A DNA stretch of 32,730 nucleotides from Cyclostephanos tholiformis (GCA_036939975.1 JALLPB010000021.1:1-32730); one strand, 5' to 3'. Numbered from the stretch's first letter, positions 10,714 to 20,870 are shown. The notes: a model not told the origin generated them from the letters alone. A program made the numbers and translations.

Positions 10714-11415
10714 TAATTTAAAGTTGAAAAATCCAGTTTTGTGTACTTATTCCTATGTTGGATTTAAGGAAGAAAAAATATTTATTGACCGGATAGAGCT
10801 CATAAAACACCTCACAATTTTTCCTTTTCTTGAGTTTTTTTATACCATAGGTTATCAATACATACAGTAGAAGCTACGATAGGAATAATATGCAAAATGA
10901 AAAAAGCTTCACAAATTGAGGCTATTAATGCTTCTGGTAAAGAGATAGTATGAGACAGCATGTCATTTTTGATTGCTTAAAACTGCATATTCTATGGTAT
11001 CTCCCTTAACTGTCATTGGAGCAACAGTCCCATATCTCTTTTTGTGTTTGTGACTCACAAACACAAAAAGTAGTTTGTGATTTTGTGCTTGTGGCATTAT
11101 TGGGTCTCGAAATATGTCCAGCTCAAACAGCTAGCAAGAACTACTATAGAGGTGAGGGACATATTGGTGCGCAACACTCCACCTATGCAGGAGAGTCAGA
11201 ACTGTCCCCAATGATAATGCATCTGATTTAATAAGGTAACAGCTAATTAGTACTGCCAATGTAATTGGCTATAAGACAAAACCAACACCCCCATACCATG
11301 GCAATTTTGCCATGGTTGACCCATTTCTTCCCACCACAAAAAAGGCGCATTGCTAGTTTTCTACAGGCGGTCAATCTGGGAACTAATACCACCCCAATAG
11401 TCAATTCTTCTAACA
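10714..11415. other. Mostly non-coding stretch before the LINE
   Basis: AT-rich up to about 11000, with a short perfect hairpin at 11038-11070. Around 11280-11415 the composition becomes Pro/Gln-codon-rich and several plus frames stay open (11265-11552), so the 5' part of the LINE may start here, but no frame is convincing. Confidence 0.4.
11038..11070. repeat. 33-bp perfect hairpin
   Basis: ctttttgtgtttgtga, a single c, then tcacaaacacaaaaag: 16 paired bases and a one-base loop. It has no U-tract or gene end that would suggest a terminator. A partial echo (tagtttgtgattttgtg) follows at once. Confidence 0.85.
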
Positions 11416-11874
11416 ATGGCACGTGCTCATGGCCTTGTTCACCCACAAGCCCAAAACGTGCAGGCACAGTATGCCCCGTCCTCCTCTATGGGTCAAACAC
11501 AGTTCCTCCAACAAGGGCAGAATGCTGGAGAACTACGACAAACCGATGCTGACACAGCAAACCAAATTCTGGTCCAAACCATTGTTGATCAAATCATTGT
11601 CACTTAAAATGCAACTCACCAACAGTCACCCAACAACTACCACCAGCACTCTACTGTCCAACAGCAAATTCCACACGATGAACCCAAATTCACAAACAAT
11701 GTGACTGATGACCCCATCCCCTCTGATGATATTCCACAAGAACCACCAACTGACTTGTTCAATGAGCTCAACAATGGCATCATCTTGTGGAACTTGAATA
11801 TATCTATCCCACTAATATCAAGGAATGACAAAAAAATCAGAACTGCAAACTCATTTCAACAAAGCCATCTATGA
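11416..11874 (+). pseudogene. LINE leader region, Gln/Pro-rich
   Basis: One frame runs from ATG 11416 (MARAHGLVHPQAQN) to a TGA at 11872, interrupted only by a TAA at 11605. It is Gln/Asn/Thr-rich and then acidic (VTDDPIPSDDIPQEPPTDLF), typical of a disordered linker ahead of the endonuclease. The endonuclease frame overlaps its end, offset by one base, so a single indel separates them. Confidence 0.5.
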
Positions 11875-13081
11875 CCGAGGATTTGTGATTAGCAAATTCT
11901 TCACCCAAAATGCGCATGGTCTTTGCTGCCATCCAAAAGATGACACTGGCAATATAATTGGCAATGCCCAATTTGATTGCACTTGATATGAACTCCTCAT
12001 CATGACCATGAAAAAGGAAGGAATTGATGTATATTTTGTGCAGGAAACATGGCTCAAAAGAAATGTCTTTGACAAAACCATCAATGACTACCATGTTTTT
12101 TGACACAATGGCGAGACTGGCAATCACAACTTCCACAGTGTTGCTGTTGTCATATCACCCCATTACCACAAGGGATGGAAAGCCACGGGAGCTTGGCCAC
12201 CAATCACAACAGATGCAAAGGGAGAATTTGTCAGACAATTCTTCAGCACCAATGTCAAATTAGCAAGCAAAGATCATACCGGCAAAAATGTACAAGGAAG
12301 AAAAGGTGAGGCACAACTTAATCTCACCTTGGCATTGGTCTACCATCCATTCACAAAAACTAGAGACAATTATATGTACATGTGATTCCTTGACACTGTC
12401 AATATCAGAAAGGCCCCGAAGAAATCAGAAGTAATTATGGGCACCAACATCAACTCAAACATTGGCACTTCCAATGACATCCATGCCACCAATGTCAGAA
12501 CAAACCTTGGACCTCATGGCCTACCATGACTCAACAAGAAAGGCAAAAACCTACTTCATGTCTACCTTGCCCATTGGATACGAGTGATGAATACCTTTTT
12601 TGAAGCAAAAAAGCACAGTCCCAGTTTAGCCACCTGGATGAGCAATTGACCCACCAACTCTGGCATCGTGGATTCTCACATGCTTGACCTACTTGTATGC
12701 TCAACATCACTGCACAAGCACATCAAAAATTGCTGCACAACTCTTGACAGACTGGACAGTGACCACCGTGTAGTAGTCATTGAACTCAATTTAACATCAA
12801 TTACAATATTCAGTGCACATTTTGAAAAAGTACTGAACAACCACCGACCTGTAGATCACAATGTCCTTGACATACTGGAACAAAAACCATGCATGATGTC
12901 AATCAACAACCCAAAAACATTCATCAAAGTTAAGCAAGCCATCAACAAGCTGAAGAAAGGTAAATTGCCAGGTCTAAATGGTATACCCCCCAAAGCACTC
13001 AAAGCAATGGACAATGTCTCATGGTGAACAGTCCATCACCATGTCTGTGATTTCTTTGAAGGGGGCATAGACCACAAAGAC
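11861..13081 (+). pseudogene. LINE endonuclease and start of RT
   Basis: The endonuclease nicks target DNA to prime reverse transcription. One frame reads through from 11861 to 13081 apart from six TGA codons (11984, 12101, 12383, 12527, 12647, 13025). Landmarks are FTQNAHGL, IDVYFVQETW (catalytic Glu in QETW), HNFHSVAVVISPHY, LALVYHPFTKT, IMGTNINSNIG (the usual D of D.N is Asn), LLHVYLAHWIRVMNTFF, HMLDLLV and LDSDHRVV (the C-terminal Asp-His pair). After LNLTS the text jumps to HFEKVLNNHRPVD, so a linker seems deleted. The RT then begins: INKLKKGKLPGLNGIPPKAL and HVCDFFEGG, cut off by the TIR element. Confidence 0.85.
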
Positions 13082-13083
13082 TA

Positions 13084-14083
13084 GGTTGTTAATTACTGTA
13101 GTAATCCTCCGGGGACAAGAATCACCCATTACTGTTCTGGAGTAATTGCCTCTGGAATTCCCACATGAATTTACTCTCTATGGAATTATGCAGAGTGTGA
13201 TGTAGAAATTAAAGGCAAAAATACATGAACAAAACAACACACACACAAAGCACAAAAAAACAAAATGAGCTGCTGCACCACTCTACTCCCAGCAGCTCCT
13301 CTTCCCCCTCTCTCCATGGCAACATCCGCCATGGAACCAAATCTTGGTGCTGCTGCTCCCGATGAGACCATGCAAGGCACACAGCATCAGGTGCACCCTC
13401 ACTGGAGCTGGTTCTCTTGTTTGGGGCATCAAAATGCAACCCATCAAAAAACAAAGCAAGGGGCGGGGTCTTGGCCTTAGGTGGCTACCATTTGGTCAAA
13501 AAATACAACAACTAACCAAAAGATGGTGTTTTCAGTGGGGGGGGATATCGGAGAGGACGCGTAACCTGGGCGGAATGTGTGGCGGGGGGCATTTTGGCAT
13601 TGTTTGGGGCAGCGAATGAGGCAACAAAAAATAAAAAATATTTTGTGGTCTTTGGCGGCAACTGACAATGGATTTAAACACAGCAACCAACAAAAAACAC
13701 TCTGGCTCAACCTAGTGGGGGTAATGGGGAAGATGATCAACTGGGGCAGAGCATGGGGGTGCACATGTTGCTTTTTGGGGGGCGATTGAGTTGGGAGGGG
13801 TAAAAAAATGAAATAAAATGGATGAGTGTGCTAATTATTTATTTTTGTAGCCGATATACAGAATTAAAAAATCCTTCATCAGCACCATTGACCAATGCAT
13901 CAATAAGAGGTTGCCCTGAAAGGGTGGCTATTAATTCAATAGCCATGTCGCTAGATGTGGCAAATGGCCCCACTATGATGGCATTCTATTTTTTTTGTGC
14001 AAAGTTTTTTTTTACTCTAGATAAAGTAGATAAATATGTACAATAATTTCCATTAAACTTCATGCATTCCCATCCATTAGCAT
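13084..14083 (+). mobile_element. TIR DNA transposon (MITE-like), copy 2, nested in the LINE
   Basis: About 1 kb of foreign DNA separates two parts of the LINE RT: coding text stops after FFEGGIDHKD (13081) and resumes at GDLSNPNKW (14084). The insert starts ggttgttaattac just after TA (13082-13083), the inverse of the end of copy 1. Its right part (13753-14072) is the repeat shared with copy 1, but the right terminus seems lost near 14072. The middle has short open frames in both directions (13265-13480 plus, 13209-13454 minus, 13477-13764 minus) without known domains, and no transposase. Mariner-like elements also use TA, but no assignment to a superfamily is possible. Confidence 0.6.
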
Positions 14084-14500
14084 GGTGACCTAAGCAATCC
14101 CAATAAATGGTGAGGGATAATGCTGATGGACATATGCTCCAAGATTTTCTTGTCCGTAATGACAGCAAGAGCATTCAAATTGCTAGACAAACATGGCATG
14201 CACTTCAATTTGGCGGGACACCAGAGTTAGGATGCGGAGATGGACTCTTCACCTTAAAGGCTCTACTCAATGCTAGACAAAACTACAACCTTGCATTGTA
14301 CATTTTACTTTGTTGATCTTGTTAGAGCATATGACACAGCCAACCATGTCCTCCTCATCGATATCCTTCAAAAATATGGCGCCCCACCTAAGTTCACAAC
14401 TGCCATCAAGACCATATACCAAAGTAACACTTGCATGCTCAAAATTGAAAGTGAAGTCATGGAAATTGCACAGAGCCTATTCAAAAAGGAATGGAAATGA
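14084..14500 (+). pseudogene. LINE reverse transcriptase, second part
   Basis: Coding text resumes as GDLSNPNKW, a TGA at 14111, GIMLMDICSKIFLSVMTARA and FKLLDKHGMHF, then shifts frame to QFGGTPELGCGDGLFTLKAL, and shifts back to FVDLVRAYDTANHVLL, RT motif A with the first catalytic Asp. It ends at MEIAQSLFKKEWK-stop. The following RGxxQGD-type motif and the YxDD motif are absent: the next recognisable LINE text is the C-terminal tail only some tens of bases later, so roughly 100 or more codons of the catalytic core are deleted. Confidence 0.8.
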
Positions 14501-14522
14501 TCGTCCACCATTCCACACGATT

Positions 14523-14941
14523 TGGATTAGAAATGCACTTAGTCATGGCACATCAGTATCCAAGACCGAATGCATATTCTTCCCCCCCCCCCCCCGTTCT
14601 TCAAACACCTAGAACAAAAATCAGATGCAGCGAACACTATGGAACATGTGTTCTGTCATGCATGAAGTCACAACAGTGTGAGCATACAAATACAGAACCC
14701 AAAACAAACAAACCTAGTACCTACCACTACCAACATGATCATTGCGAATCCATCATCACCCACAAACTTTCCAATTGGATGTTGTGTTGTCATTGCACAG
14801 TCCCACTCAAAACATGCCAGTACCACTGGCACAGTGACATGGCACACCACAAAATTTGTTACGTTTGTCTCTGACACGTGCCCCCACAGCACAATCCACA
14901 TTCTACCAAAATTGTTAGACAAGCTAGCCTATGAGAGCTAG
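14523..14941 (+). pseudogene. LINE C-terminal tail
   Basis: SHGTSVSKTECIFFPPPPP (frame of 14541) is the post-YxDD text of this LINE family; it runs into a C14 homopolymer (14582-14595) that disturbs the frame. The last part (ORF 14678-14941, 87 aa) reads FPIGCCVVIAQSHSKHASTT, GTVTWHTTKFVTFVSD and ILPKLLDKL. This alternating pattern with a central TGTV turn resembles a small beta-barrel of the KOW/SH3 kind, perhaps a nucleic-acid-binding tail. The KOW comparison is only by pattern. Confidence 0.55.
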
Positions 14942-15023
14942 CACAGCGAATTTTAGCGAGAGAGAAAATTCAAATTCTCTCCCAGAAGGTTTGCAAAGTG
15001 ACAACTATTAGCTTTTCACTCAT

Positions 15024-15088
15024 AATTAAGTAATCACCTAATTACTACAGCAATAACGTTGTCACTGTTTAGCAGTGATTACTTAATT
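15024..15088. repeat. 14-bp inverted repeat, 37-base loop
   Basis: aattaagtaatcac (15024-15037) pairs perfectly with gtgattacttaatt (15075-15088). It lies between the LINE tail and the gag-like fragment and could be a remnant of a small fold-back element. Shorter hairpins (gctagc...gctagc near 14924-14943, and gagag...ctctc near 14961) precede it. Confidence 0.8.
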
Positions 15089-15122
15089 CAATCACTAAAG
15101 CGGAAAGCATTACTTTACAACT

Positions 15123-15338
15123 ATGGGAGTGCAATGGTCAGCCAACAAACCAAGATTTGACAATCCTCGAAAAGAACCGATCACTATCCTTGCAAACATC
15201 CCAACAACACTTGGAGGAGGAAACCATGGCCATGCAGGAATCCTCATGGACCCTCCATTGAGATCCTTGATATGGAGAACGAGATGTATGAGGCTAGGTT
15301 TCATCTTGTGTGGATCACTGGTTGACATTTCAATGTAG
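15123..15338 (+). pseudogene. Short gag-like fragment
   Basis: A 71-aa frame contains KPRFDNPRKEPITILANIPT followed by TLGGGNHGHAGILMD. A Gly-rich turn before (H)GH.G...(D/T) with an upstream long helix resembles the gag of copia-type elements in diatoms, where a similar GHLG motif occurs. After ILMD the frame seems to shift (another frame reads PSIEILDMENEMYEARFHLV, which looks more protein-like). No copia pol or LTR was found nearby, so this is an isolated scrap at best. Confidence 0.35.
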
Positions 15339-16358
15339 GCTTGATGGTACTAACTGAAGGATAGTAACTATTTTCTATTATACTAACCTGCCAGCAGGGT
15401 TTTTGCACATACCCCACAAACATTGAATTGTTAATTGATTGTCAATCCCGAAGAGGTACAATTAATTAATTGGGAATTAGATGTCTAGGCAATTCATTCT
15501 AATTGCAATTACATAAAATAGCTACTCCCACTACCAAACCGACCAATGACCAGTCATCTACCCCTATAGATAGACATAATTCATGAAGTCCTCATGCTCC
15601 ACAATCTTTCTCTCTACTCTTTCACTTTTTTCAGCTTTCAACCTATCCTGATAGGCTCTCTGTCATAGGCCATGGCATATTGGCAGGAAGGTTATCTCGC
15701 TTAATGTCGCAATTTGCTTATTAGCCATTGCTGATGTAAGTGGGAGACAGACAGTCCCCCGGGTTAAAATGGCTGCTAGCCACAAGATCCAAATGTGATT
15801 AAAATCTGACGCATATCACATAAGGCCAAAGATCCTATGTGGGAACATTTGGCAAAATAAACATAGAAAAGATCACGATTATATCTTTTAAGAACTAGTA
15901 CCGGCGTATGTCCTCAAGATCCAGGAATCGTATCAAAATTGATTCCTACCCAATCGCATGTGTAGACTCTTATATGAAATTTGGATCTTTGGATCCTGGG
16001 CAATCTTGGTTGCTCCAGGACTCCTGACCAAGTTCTAAGGACATACTAAGGCGCGTAGAATCCTATGGGAGCACATGCATCTCATCTTCAGTTGGACCTC
16101 AGTTTAGATTAGCTTTAATAGCTCATAATTTTCTTTTTTGATCATCCACAACATTCATATTTCCTTAGTTCGACTGCAGAAGCTATTCATTTTTTTATTC
16201 TAACAATAAGGAAATGCTTAGGACATGCACTCATGGGAATCATGGGTTTTGTTCAGTATGGGTACTGGACAAAAAAATGCCAGAGCGAGTACAGATTGCC
16301 ATACACAAATCGGTCAATATTGTACCCAGAAAAAGATATTGCACATATTGGTACTGAC
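15339..16358. other. Non-coding arm end leading to the centre
   Basis: No gene is recognised. The stretch has several imperfect hairpins, for example cctgggcaatcttggttgct paired with the following ccagg around 15997-16020. It also has the phrase ctgatgtaagt...gacagacag near 15731-15753, which resembles the complement of 10138-10160 in the hairpin cluster. Open frames that run into 16225-16506 cross the centre and exist only because of the palindrome. Confidence 0.45.
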
Positions 16359-16372
16359 ATATATATATATAT
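16359..16372. repeat. (AT)7 tract at the palindrome centre
   Basis: The symmetry axis lies between 16365 and 16366 inside an uninterrupted (AT)7 run flanked by gtactgac and gtcagtac. A short self-complementary AT tract could seed fold-back replication. However, any perfect palindrome has a self-complementary centre by definition, so this is not evidence in itself. Confidence 0.9.
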
Positions 16373-17392
16373 GTCAGTACCAATATGTGCAATATCTTTT
16401 TCTGGGTACAATATTGACCGATTTGTGTATGGCAATCTGTACTCGCTCTGGCATTTTTTTGTCCAGTACCCATACTGAACAAAACCCATGATTCCCATGA
16501 GTGCATGTCCTAAGCATTTCCTTATTGTTAGAATAAAAAAATGAATAGCTTCTGCAGTCGAACTAAGGAAATATGAATGTTGTGGATGATCAAAAAAGAA
16601 AATTATGAGCTATTAAAGCTAATCTAAACTGAGGTCCAACTGAAGATGAGATGCATGTGCTCCCATAGGATTCTACGCGCCTTAGTATGTCCTTAGAACT
16701 TGGTCAGGAGTCCTGGAGCAACCAAGATTGCCCAGGATCCAAAGATCCAAATTTCATATAAGAGTCTACACATGCGATTGGGTAGGAATCAATTTTGATA
16801 CGATTCCTGGATCTTGAGGACATACGCCGGTACTAGTTCTTAAAAGATATAATCGTGATCTTTTCTATGTTTATTTTGCCAAATGTTCCCACATAGGATC
16901 TTTGGCCTTATGTGATATGCGTCAGATTTTAATCACATTTGGATCTTGTGGCTAGCAGCCATTTTAACCCGGGGGACTGTCTGTCTCCCACTTACATCAG
17001 CAATGGCTAATAAGCAAATTGCGACATTAAGCGAGATAACCTTCCTGCCAATATGCCATGGCCTATGACAGAGAGCCTATCAGGATAGGTTGAAAGCTGA
17101 AAAAAGTGAAAGAGTAGAGAGAAAGATTGTGGAGCATGAGGACTTCATGAATTATGTCTATCTATAGGGGTAGATGACTGGTCATTGGTCGGTTTGGTAG
17201 TGGGAGTAGCTATTTTATGTAATTGCAATTAGAATGAATTGCCTAGACATCTAATTCCCAATTAATTAATTGTACCTCTTCGGGATTGACAATCAATTAA
17301 CAATTCAATGTTTGTGGGGTATGTGCAAAAACCCTGCTGGCAGGTTAGTATAATAGAAAATAGTTACTATCCTTCAGTTAGTACCATCAAGC
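16373..17392. other. Mirror non-coding stretch beyond the centre
   Basis: Reverse complement of 15339-16358; nothing coding seen. Confidence 0.45.
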
Positions 17393-17608
17393 CTACATTG
17401 AAATGTCAACCAGTGATCCACACAAGATGAAACCTAGCCTCATACATCTCGTTCTCCATATCAAGGATCTCAATGGAGGGTCCATGAGGATTCCTGCATG
17501 GCCATGGTTTCCTCCTCCAAGTGTTGTTGGGATGTTTGCAAGGATAGTGATCGGTTCTTTTCGAGGATTGTCAAATCTTGGTTTGTTGGCTGACCATTGC
17601 ACTCCCAT
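17393..17608 (-). pseudogene. Mirror gag-like fragment
   Basis: Reverse complement of 15123-15338. Confidence 0.35.
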
Positions 17609-17642
17609 AGTTGTAAAGTAATGCTTTCCGCTTTAGTGATTG

Positions 17643-17707
17643 AATTAAGTAATCACTGCTAAACAGTGACAACGTTATTGCTGTAGTAATTAGGTGATTA
17701 CTTAATT
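17643..17707. repeat. Mirror 14-bp inverted repeat
   Basis: Reverse complement of 15024-15088. Confidence 0.8.
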
Positions 17708-17789
17708 ATGAGTGAAAAGCTAATAGTTGTCACTTTGCAAACCTTCTGGGAGAGAATTTGAATTTTCTCTCTCGCTAAAATTCGCTGTG

Positions 17790-18208
17790 CTAGCTCTCAT
17801 AGGCTAGCTTGTCTAACAATTTTGGTAGAATGTGGATTGTGCTGTGGGGGCACGTGTCAGAGACAAACGTAACAAATTTTGTGGTGTGCCATGTCACTGT
17901 GCCAGTGGTACTGGCATGTTTTGAGTGGGACTGTGCAATGACAACACAACATCCAATTGGAAAGTTTGTGGGTGATGATGGATTCGCAATGATCATGTTG
18001 GTAGTGGTAGGTACTAGGTTTGTTTGTTTTGGGTTCTGTATTTGTATGCTCACACTGTTGTGACTTCATGCATGACAGAACACATGTTCCATAGTGTTCG
18101 CTGCATCTGATTTTTGTTCTAGGTGTTTGAAGAACGGGGGGGGGGGGGGAAGAATATGCATTCGGTCTTGGATACTGATGTGCCATGACTAAGTGCATTT
18201 CTAATCCA
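17790..18208 (-). pseudogene. Mirror LINE C-terminal tail
   Basis: Reverse complement of 14523-14941; the homopolymer appears as G14 at 18136-18149, with the same length. Confidence 0.55.
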
Positions 18209-18230
18209 AATCGTGTGGAATGGTGGACGA

Positions 18231-18647
18231 TCATTTCCATTCCTTTTTGAATAGGCTCTGTGCAATTTCCATGACTTCACTTTCAATTTTGAGCATGCAA
18301 GTGTTACTTTGGTATATGGTCTTGATGGCAGTTGTGAACTTAGGTGGGGCGCCATATTTTTGAAGGATATCGATGAGGAGGACATGGTTGGCTGTGTCAT
18401 ATGCTCTAACAAGATCAACAAAGTAAAATGTACAATGCAAGGTTGTAGTTTTGTCTAGCATTGAGTAGAGCCTTTAAGGTGAAGAGTCCATCTCCGCATC
18501 CTAACTCTGGTGTCCCGCCAAATTGAAGTGCATGCCATGTTTGTCTAGCAATTTGAATGCTCTTGCTGTCATTACGGACAAGAAAATCTTGGAGCATATG
18601 TCCATCAGCATTATCCCTCACCATTTATTGGGATTGCTTAGGTCACC
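18231..18647 (-). pseudogene. Mirror LINE reverse transcriptase, second part
   Basis: Reverse complement of 14084-14500. Confidence 0.8.
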
Positions 18648-19647
18648 ATGCTAATGGATGGGAATGCATGAAGTTTAATGGAAATTATTGTACATATTTA
18701 TCTACTTTATCTAGAGTAAAAAAAAACTTTGCACAAAAAAAATAGAATGCCATCATAGTGGGGCCATTTGCCACATCTAGCGACATGGCTATTGAATTAA
18801 TAGCCACCCTTTCAGGGCAACCTCTTATTGATGCATTGGTCAATGGTGCTGATGAAGGATTTTTTAATTCTGTATATCGGCTACAAAAATAAATAATTAG
18901 CACACTCATCCATTTTATTTCATTTTTTTACCCCTCCCAACTCAATCGCCCCCCAAAAAGCAACATGTGCACCCCCATGCTCTGCCCCAGTTGATCATCT
19001 TCCCCATTACCCCCACTAGGTTGAGCCAGAGTGTTTTTTGTTGGTTGCTGTGTTTAAATCCATTGTCAGTTGCCGCCAAAGACCACAAAATATTTTTTAT
19101 TTTTTGTTGCCTCATTCGCTGCCCCAAACAATGCCAAAATGCCCCCCGCCACACATTCCGCCCAGGTTACGCGTCCTCTCCGATATCCCCCCCCACTGAA
19201 AACACCATCTTTTGGTTAGTTGTTGTATTTTTTGACCAAATGGTAGCCACCTAAGGCCAAGACCCCGCCCCTTGCTTTGTTTTTTGATGGGTTGCATTTT
19301 GATGCCCCAAACAAGAGAACCAGCTCCAGTGAGGGTGCACCTGATGCTGTGTGCCTTGCATGGTCTCATCGGGAGCAGCAGCACCAAGATTTGGTTCCAT
19401 GGCGGATGTTGCCATGGAGAGAGGGGGAAGAGGAGCTGCTGGGAGTAGAGTGGTGCAGCAGCTCATTTTGTTTTTTTGTGCTTTGTGTGTGTGTTGTTTT
19501 GTTCATGTATTTTTGCCTTTAATTTCTACATCACACTCTGCATAATTCCATAGAGAGTAAATTCATGTGGGAATTCCAGAGGCAATTACTCCAGAACAGT
19601 AATGGGTGATTCTTGTCCCCGGAGGATTACTACAGTAATTAACAACC
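18648..19647 (-). mobile_element. Mirror of nested TIR element copy 2
   Basis: Reverse complement of 13084-14083. Confidence 0.6.
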
Positions 19648-19649
19648 TA

Positions 19650-20870
19650 GTCTTTGTGGTCTATGCCCCCTTCAAAGAAATCACAGACATGGTGATGGAC
19701 TGTTCACCATGAGACATTGTCCATTGCTTTGAGTGCTTTGGGGGGTATACCATTTAGACCTGGCAATTTACCTTTCTTCAGCTTGTTGATGGCTTGCTTA
19801 ACTTTGATGAATGTTTTTGGGTTGTTGATTGACATCATGCATGGTTTTTGTTCCAGTATGTCAAGGACATTGTGATCTACAGGTCGGTGGTTGTTCAGTA
19901 CTTTTTCAAAATGTGCACTGAATATTGTAATTGATGTTAAATTGAGTTCAATGACTACTACACGGTGGTCACTGTCCAGTCTGTCAAGAGTTGTGCAGCA
20001 ATTTTTGATGTGCTTGTGCAGTGATGTTGAGCATACAAGTAGGTCAAGCATGTGAGAATCCACGATGCCAGAGTTGGTGGGTCAATTGCTCATCCAGGTG
20101 GCTAAACTGGGACTGTGCTTTTTTGCTTCAAAAAAGGTATTCATCACTCGTATCCAATGGGCAAGGTAGACATGAAGTAGGTTTTTGCCTTTCTTGTTGA
20201 GTCATGGTAGGCCATGAGGTCCAAGGTTTGTTCTGACATTGGTGGCATGGATGTCATTGGAAGTGCCAATGTTTGAGTTGATGTTGGTGCCCATAATTAC
20301 TTCTGATTTCTTCGGGGCCTTTCTGATATTGACAGTGTCAAGGAATCACATGTACATATAATTGTCTCTAGTTTTTGTGAATGGATGGTAGACCAATGCC
20401 AAGGTGAGATTAAGTTGTGCCTCACCTTTTCTTCCTTGTACATTTTTGCCGGTATGATCTTTGCTTGCTAATTTGACATTGGTGCTGAAGAATTGTCTGA
20501 CAAATTCTCCCTTTGCATCTGTTGTGATTGGTGGCCAAGCTCCCGTGGCTTTCCATCCCTTGTGGTAATGGGGTGATATGACAACAGCAACACTGTGGAA
20601 GTTGTGATTGCCAGTCTCGCCATTGTGTCAAAAAACATGGTAGTCATTGATGGTTTTGTCAAAGACATTTCTTTTGAGCCATGTTTCCTGCACAAAATAT
20701 ACATCAATTCCTTCCTTTTTCATGGTCATGATGAGGAGTTCATATCAAGTGCAATCAAATTGGGCATTGCCAATTATATTGCCAGTGTCATCTTTTGGAT
20801 GGCAGCAAAGACCATGCGCATTTTGGGTGAAGAATTTGCTAATCACAAATCCTCGGTCATAGATGGCTTT
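19650..20870 (-). pseudogene. Mirror LINE endonuclease and RT start
   Basis: Reverse complement of 11861-13081; the last 119 codons before the nested insert are the minus ORF 19704-20063. Confidence 0.85.

Larger units (their letters stand above)
11416..14941 (+). mobile_element. Decayed LINE (non-LTR retrotransposon) with nested insertion
   Basis: The order is Gln/Asn/Pro-rich leader, endonuclease/exonuclease/phosphatase-fold endonuclease, RT start, foreign insert, RT continuation, C-terminal tail. An endonuclease upstream of RT on one coding strand, without LTRs, identifies a LINE. The motif style (VYFVQETWLK, LDSDHRVV, FVDLVRAYDTANH, SKTECIFFPP) matches LINEs I know from diatoms. The RT lacks its YxDD region, and all parts carry stops or frame changes. 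No poly(A) tail or target duplication was found at its 3' side. Confidence 0.85.
1..16365 (+). repeat. Left arm of a perfect 32.7-kb palindrome (arm A)
   Basis: Bases 1-16365 read as the exact reverse complement of 16366-32730. Long open frames occur in mirror pairs with identical translations (for example 415-1056 plus and 31675-32316 minus), and stretches I compared base by base at the ends, the centre and around 8100, 14580 and 15030 agree exactly. There is no spacer. The arm contains old, damaged transposons, so the copying happened after their decay. Confidence 0.98.

Noticed and set aside
11861..13081. TGA reassigned as a sense codon in the LINE
   Set aside because: The same element has frameshifts and deletions, and neighbouring genes contain TAA, TAG and TGA stops. 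Decay explains it better.
9627..13096. The 16-bp inverted repeat (gtaattaacaacctag / ctaggttgttaattac) as TIRs of one 3.5-kb transposon
   Set aside because: Each end belongs more simply to its own copy of the small TIR element, one of which sits inside the LINE RT; the interval is not a coherent unit.
16225..16506. Overlapping 81-88 aa ORFs on both strands across the centre, identical to each other
   Set aside because: They exist only because the frame runs through the symmetry axis; no protein features are seen, and the junction may be artificial.
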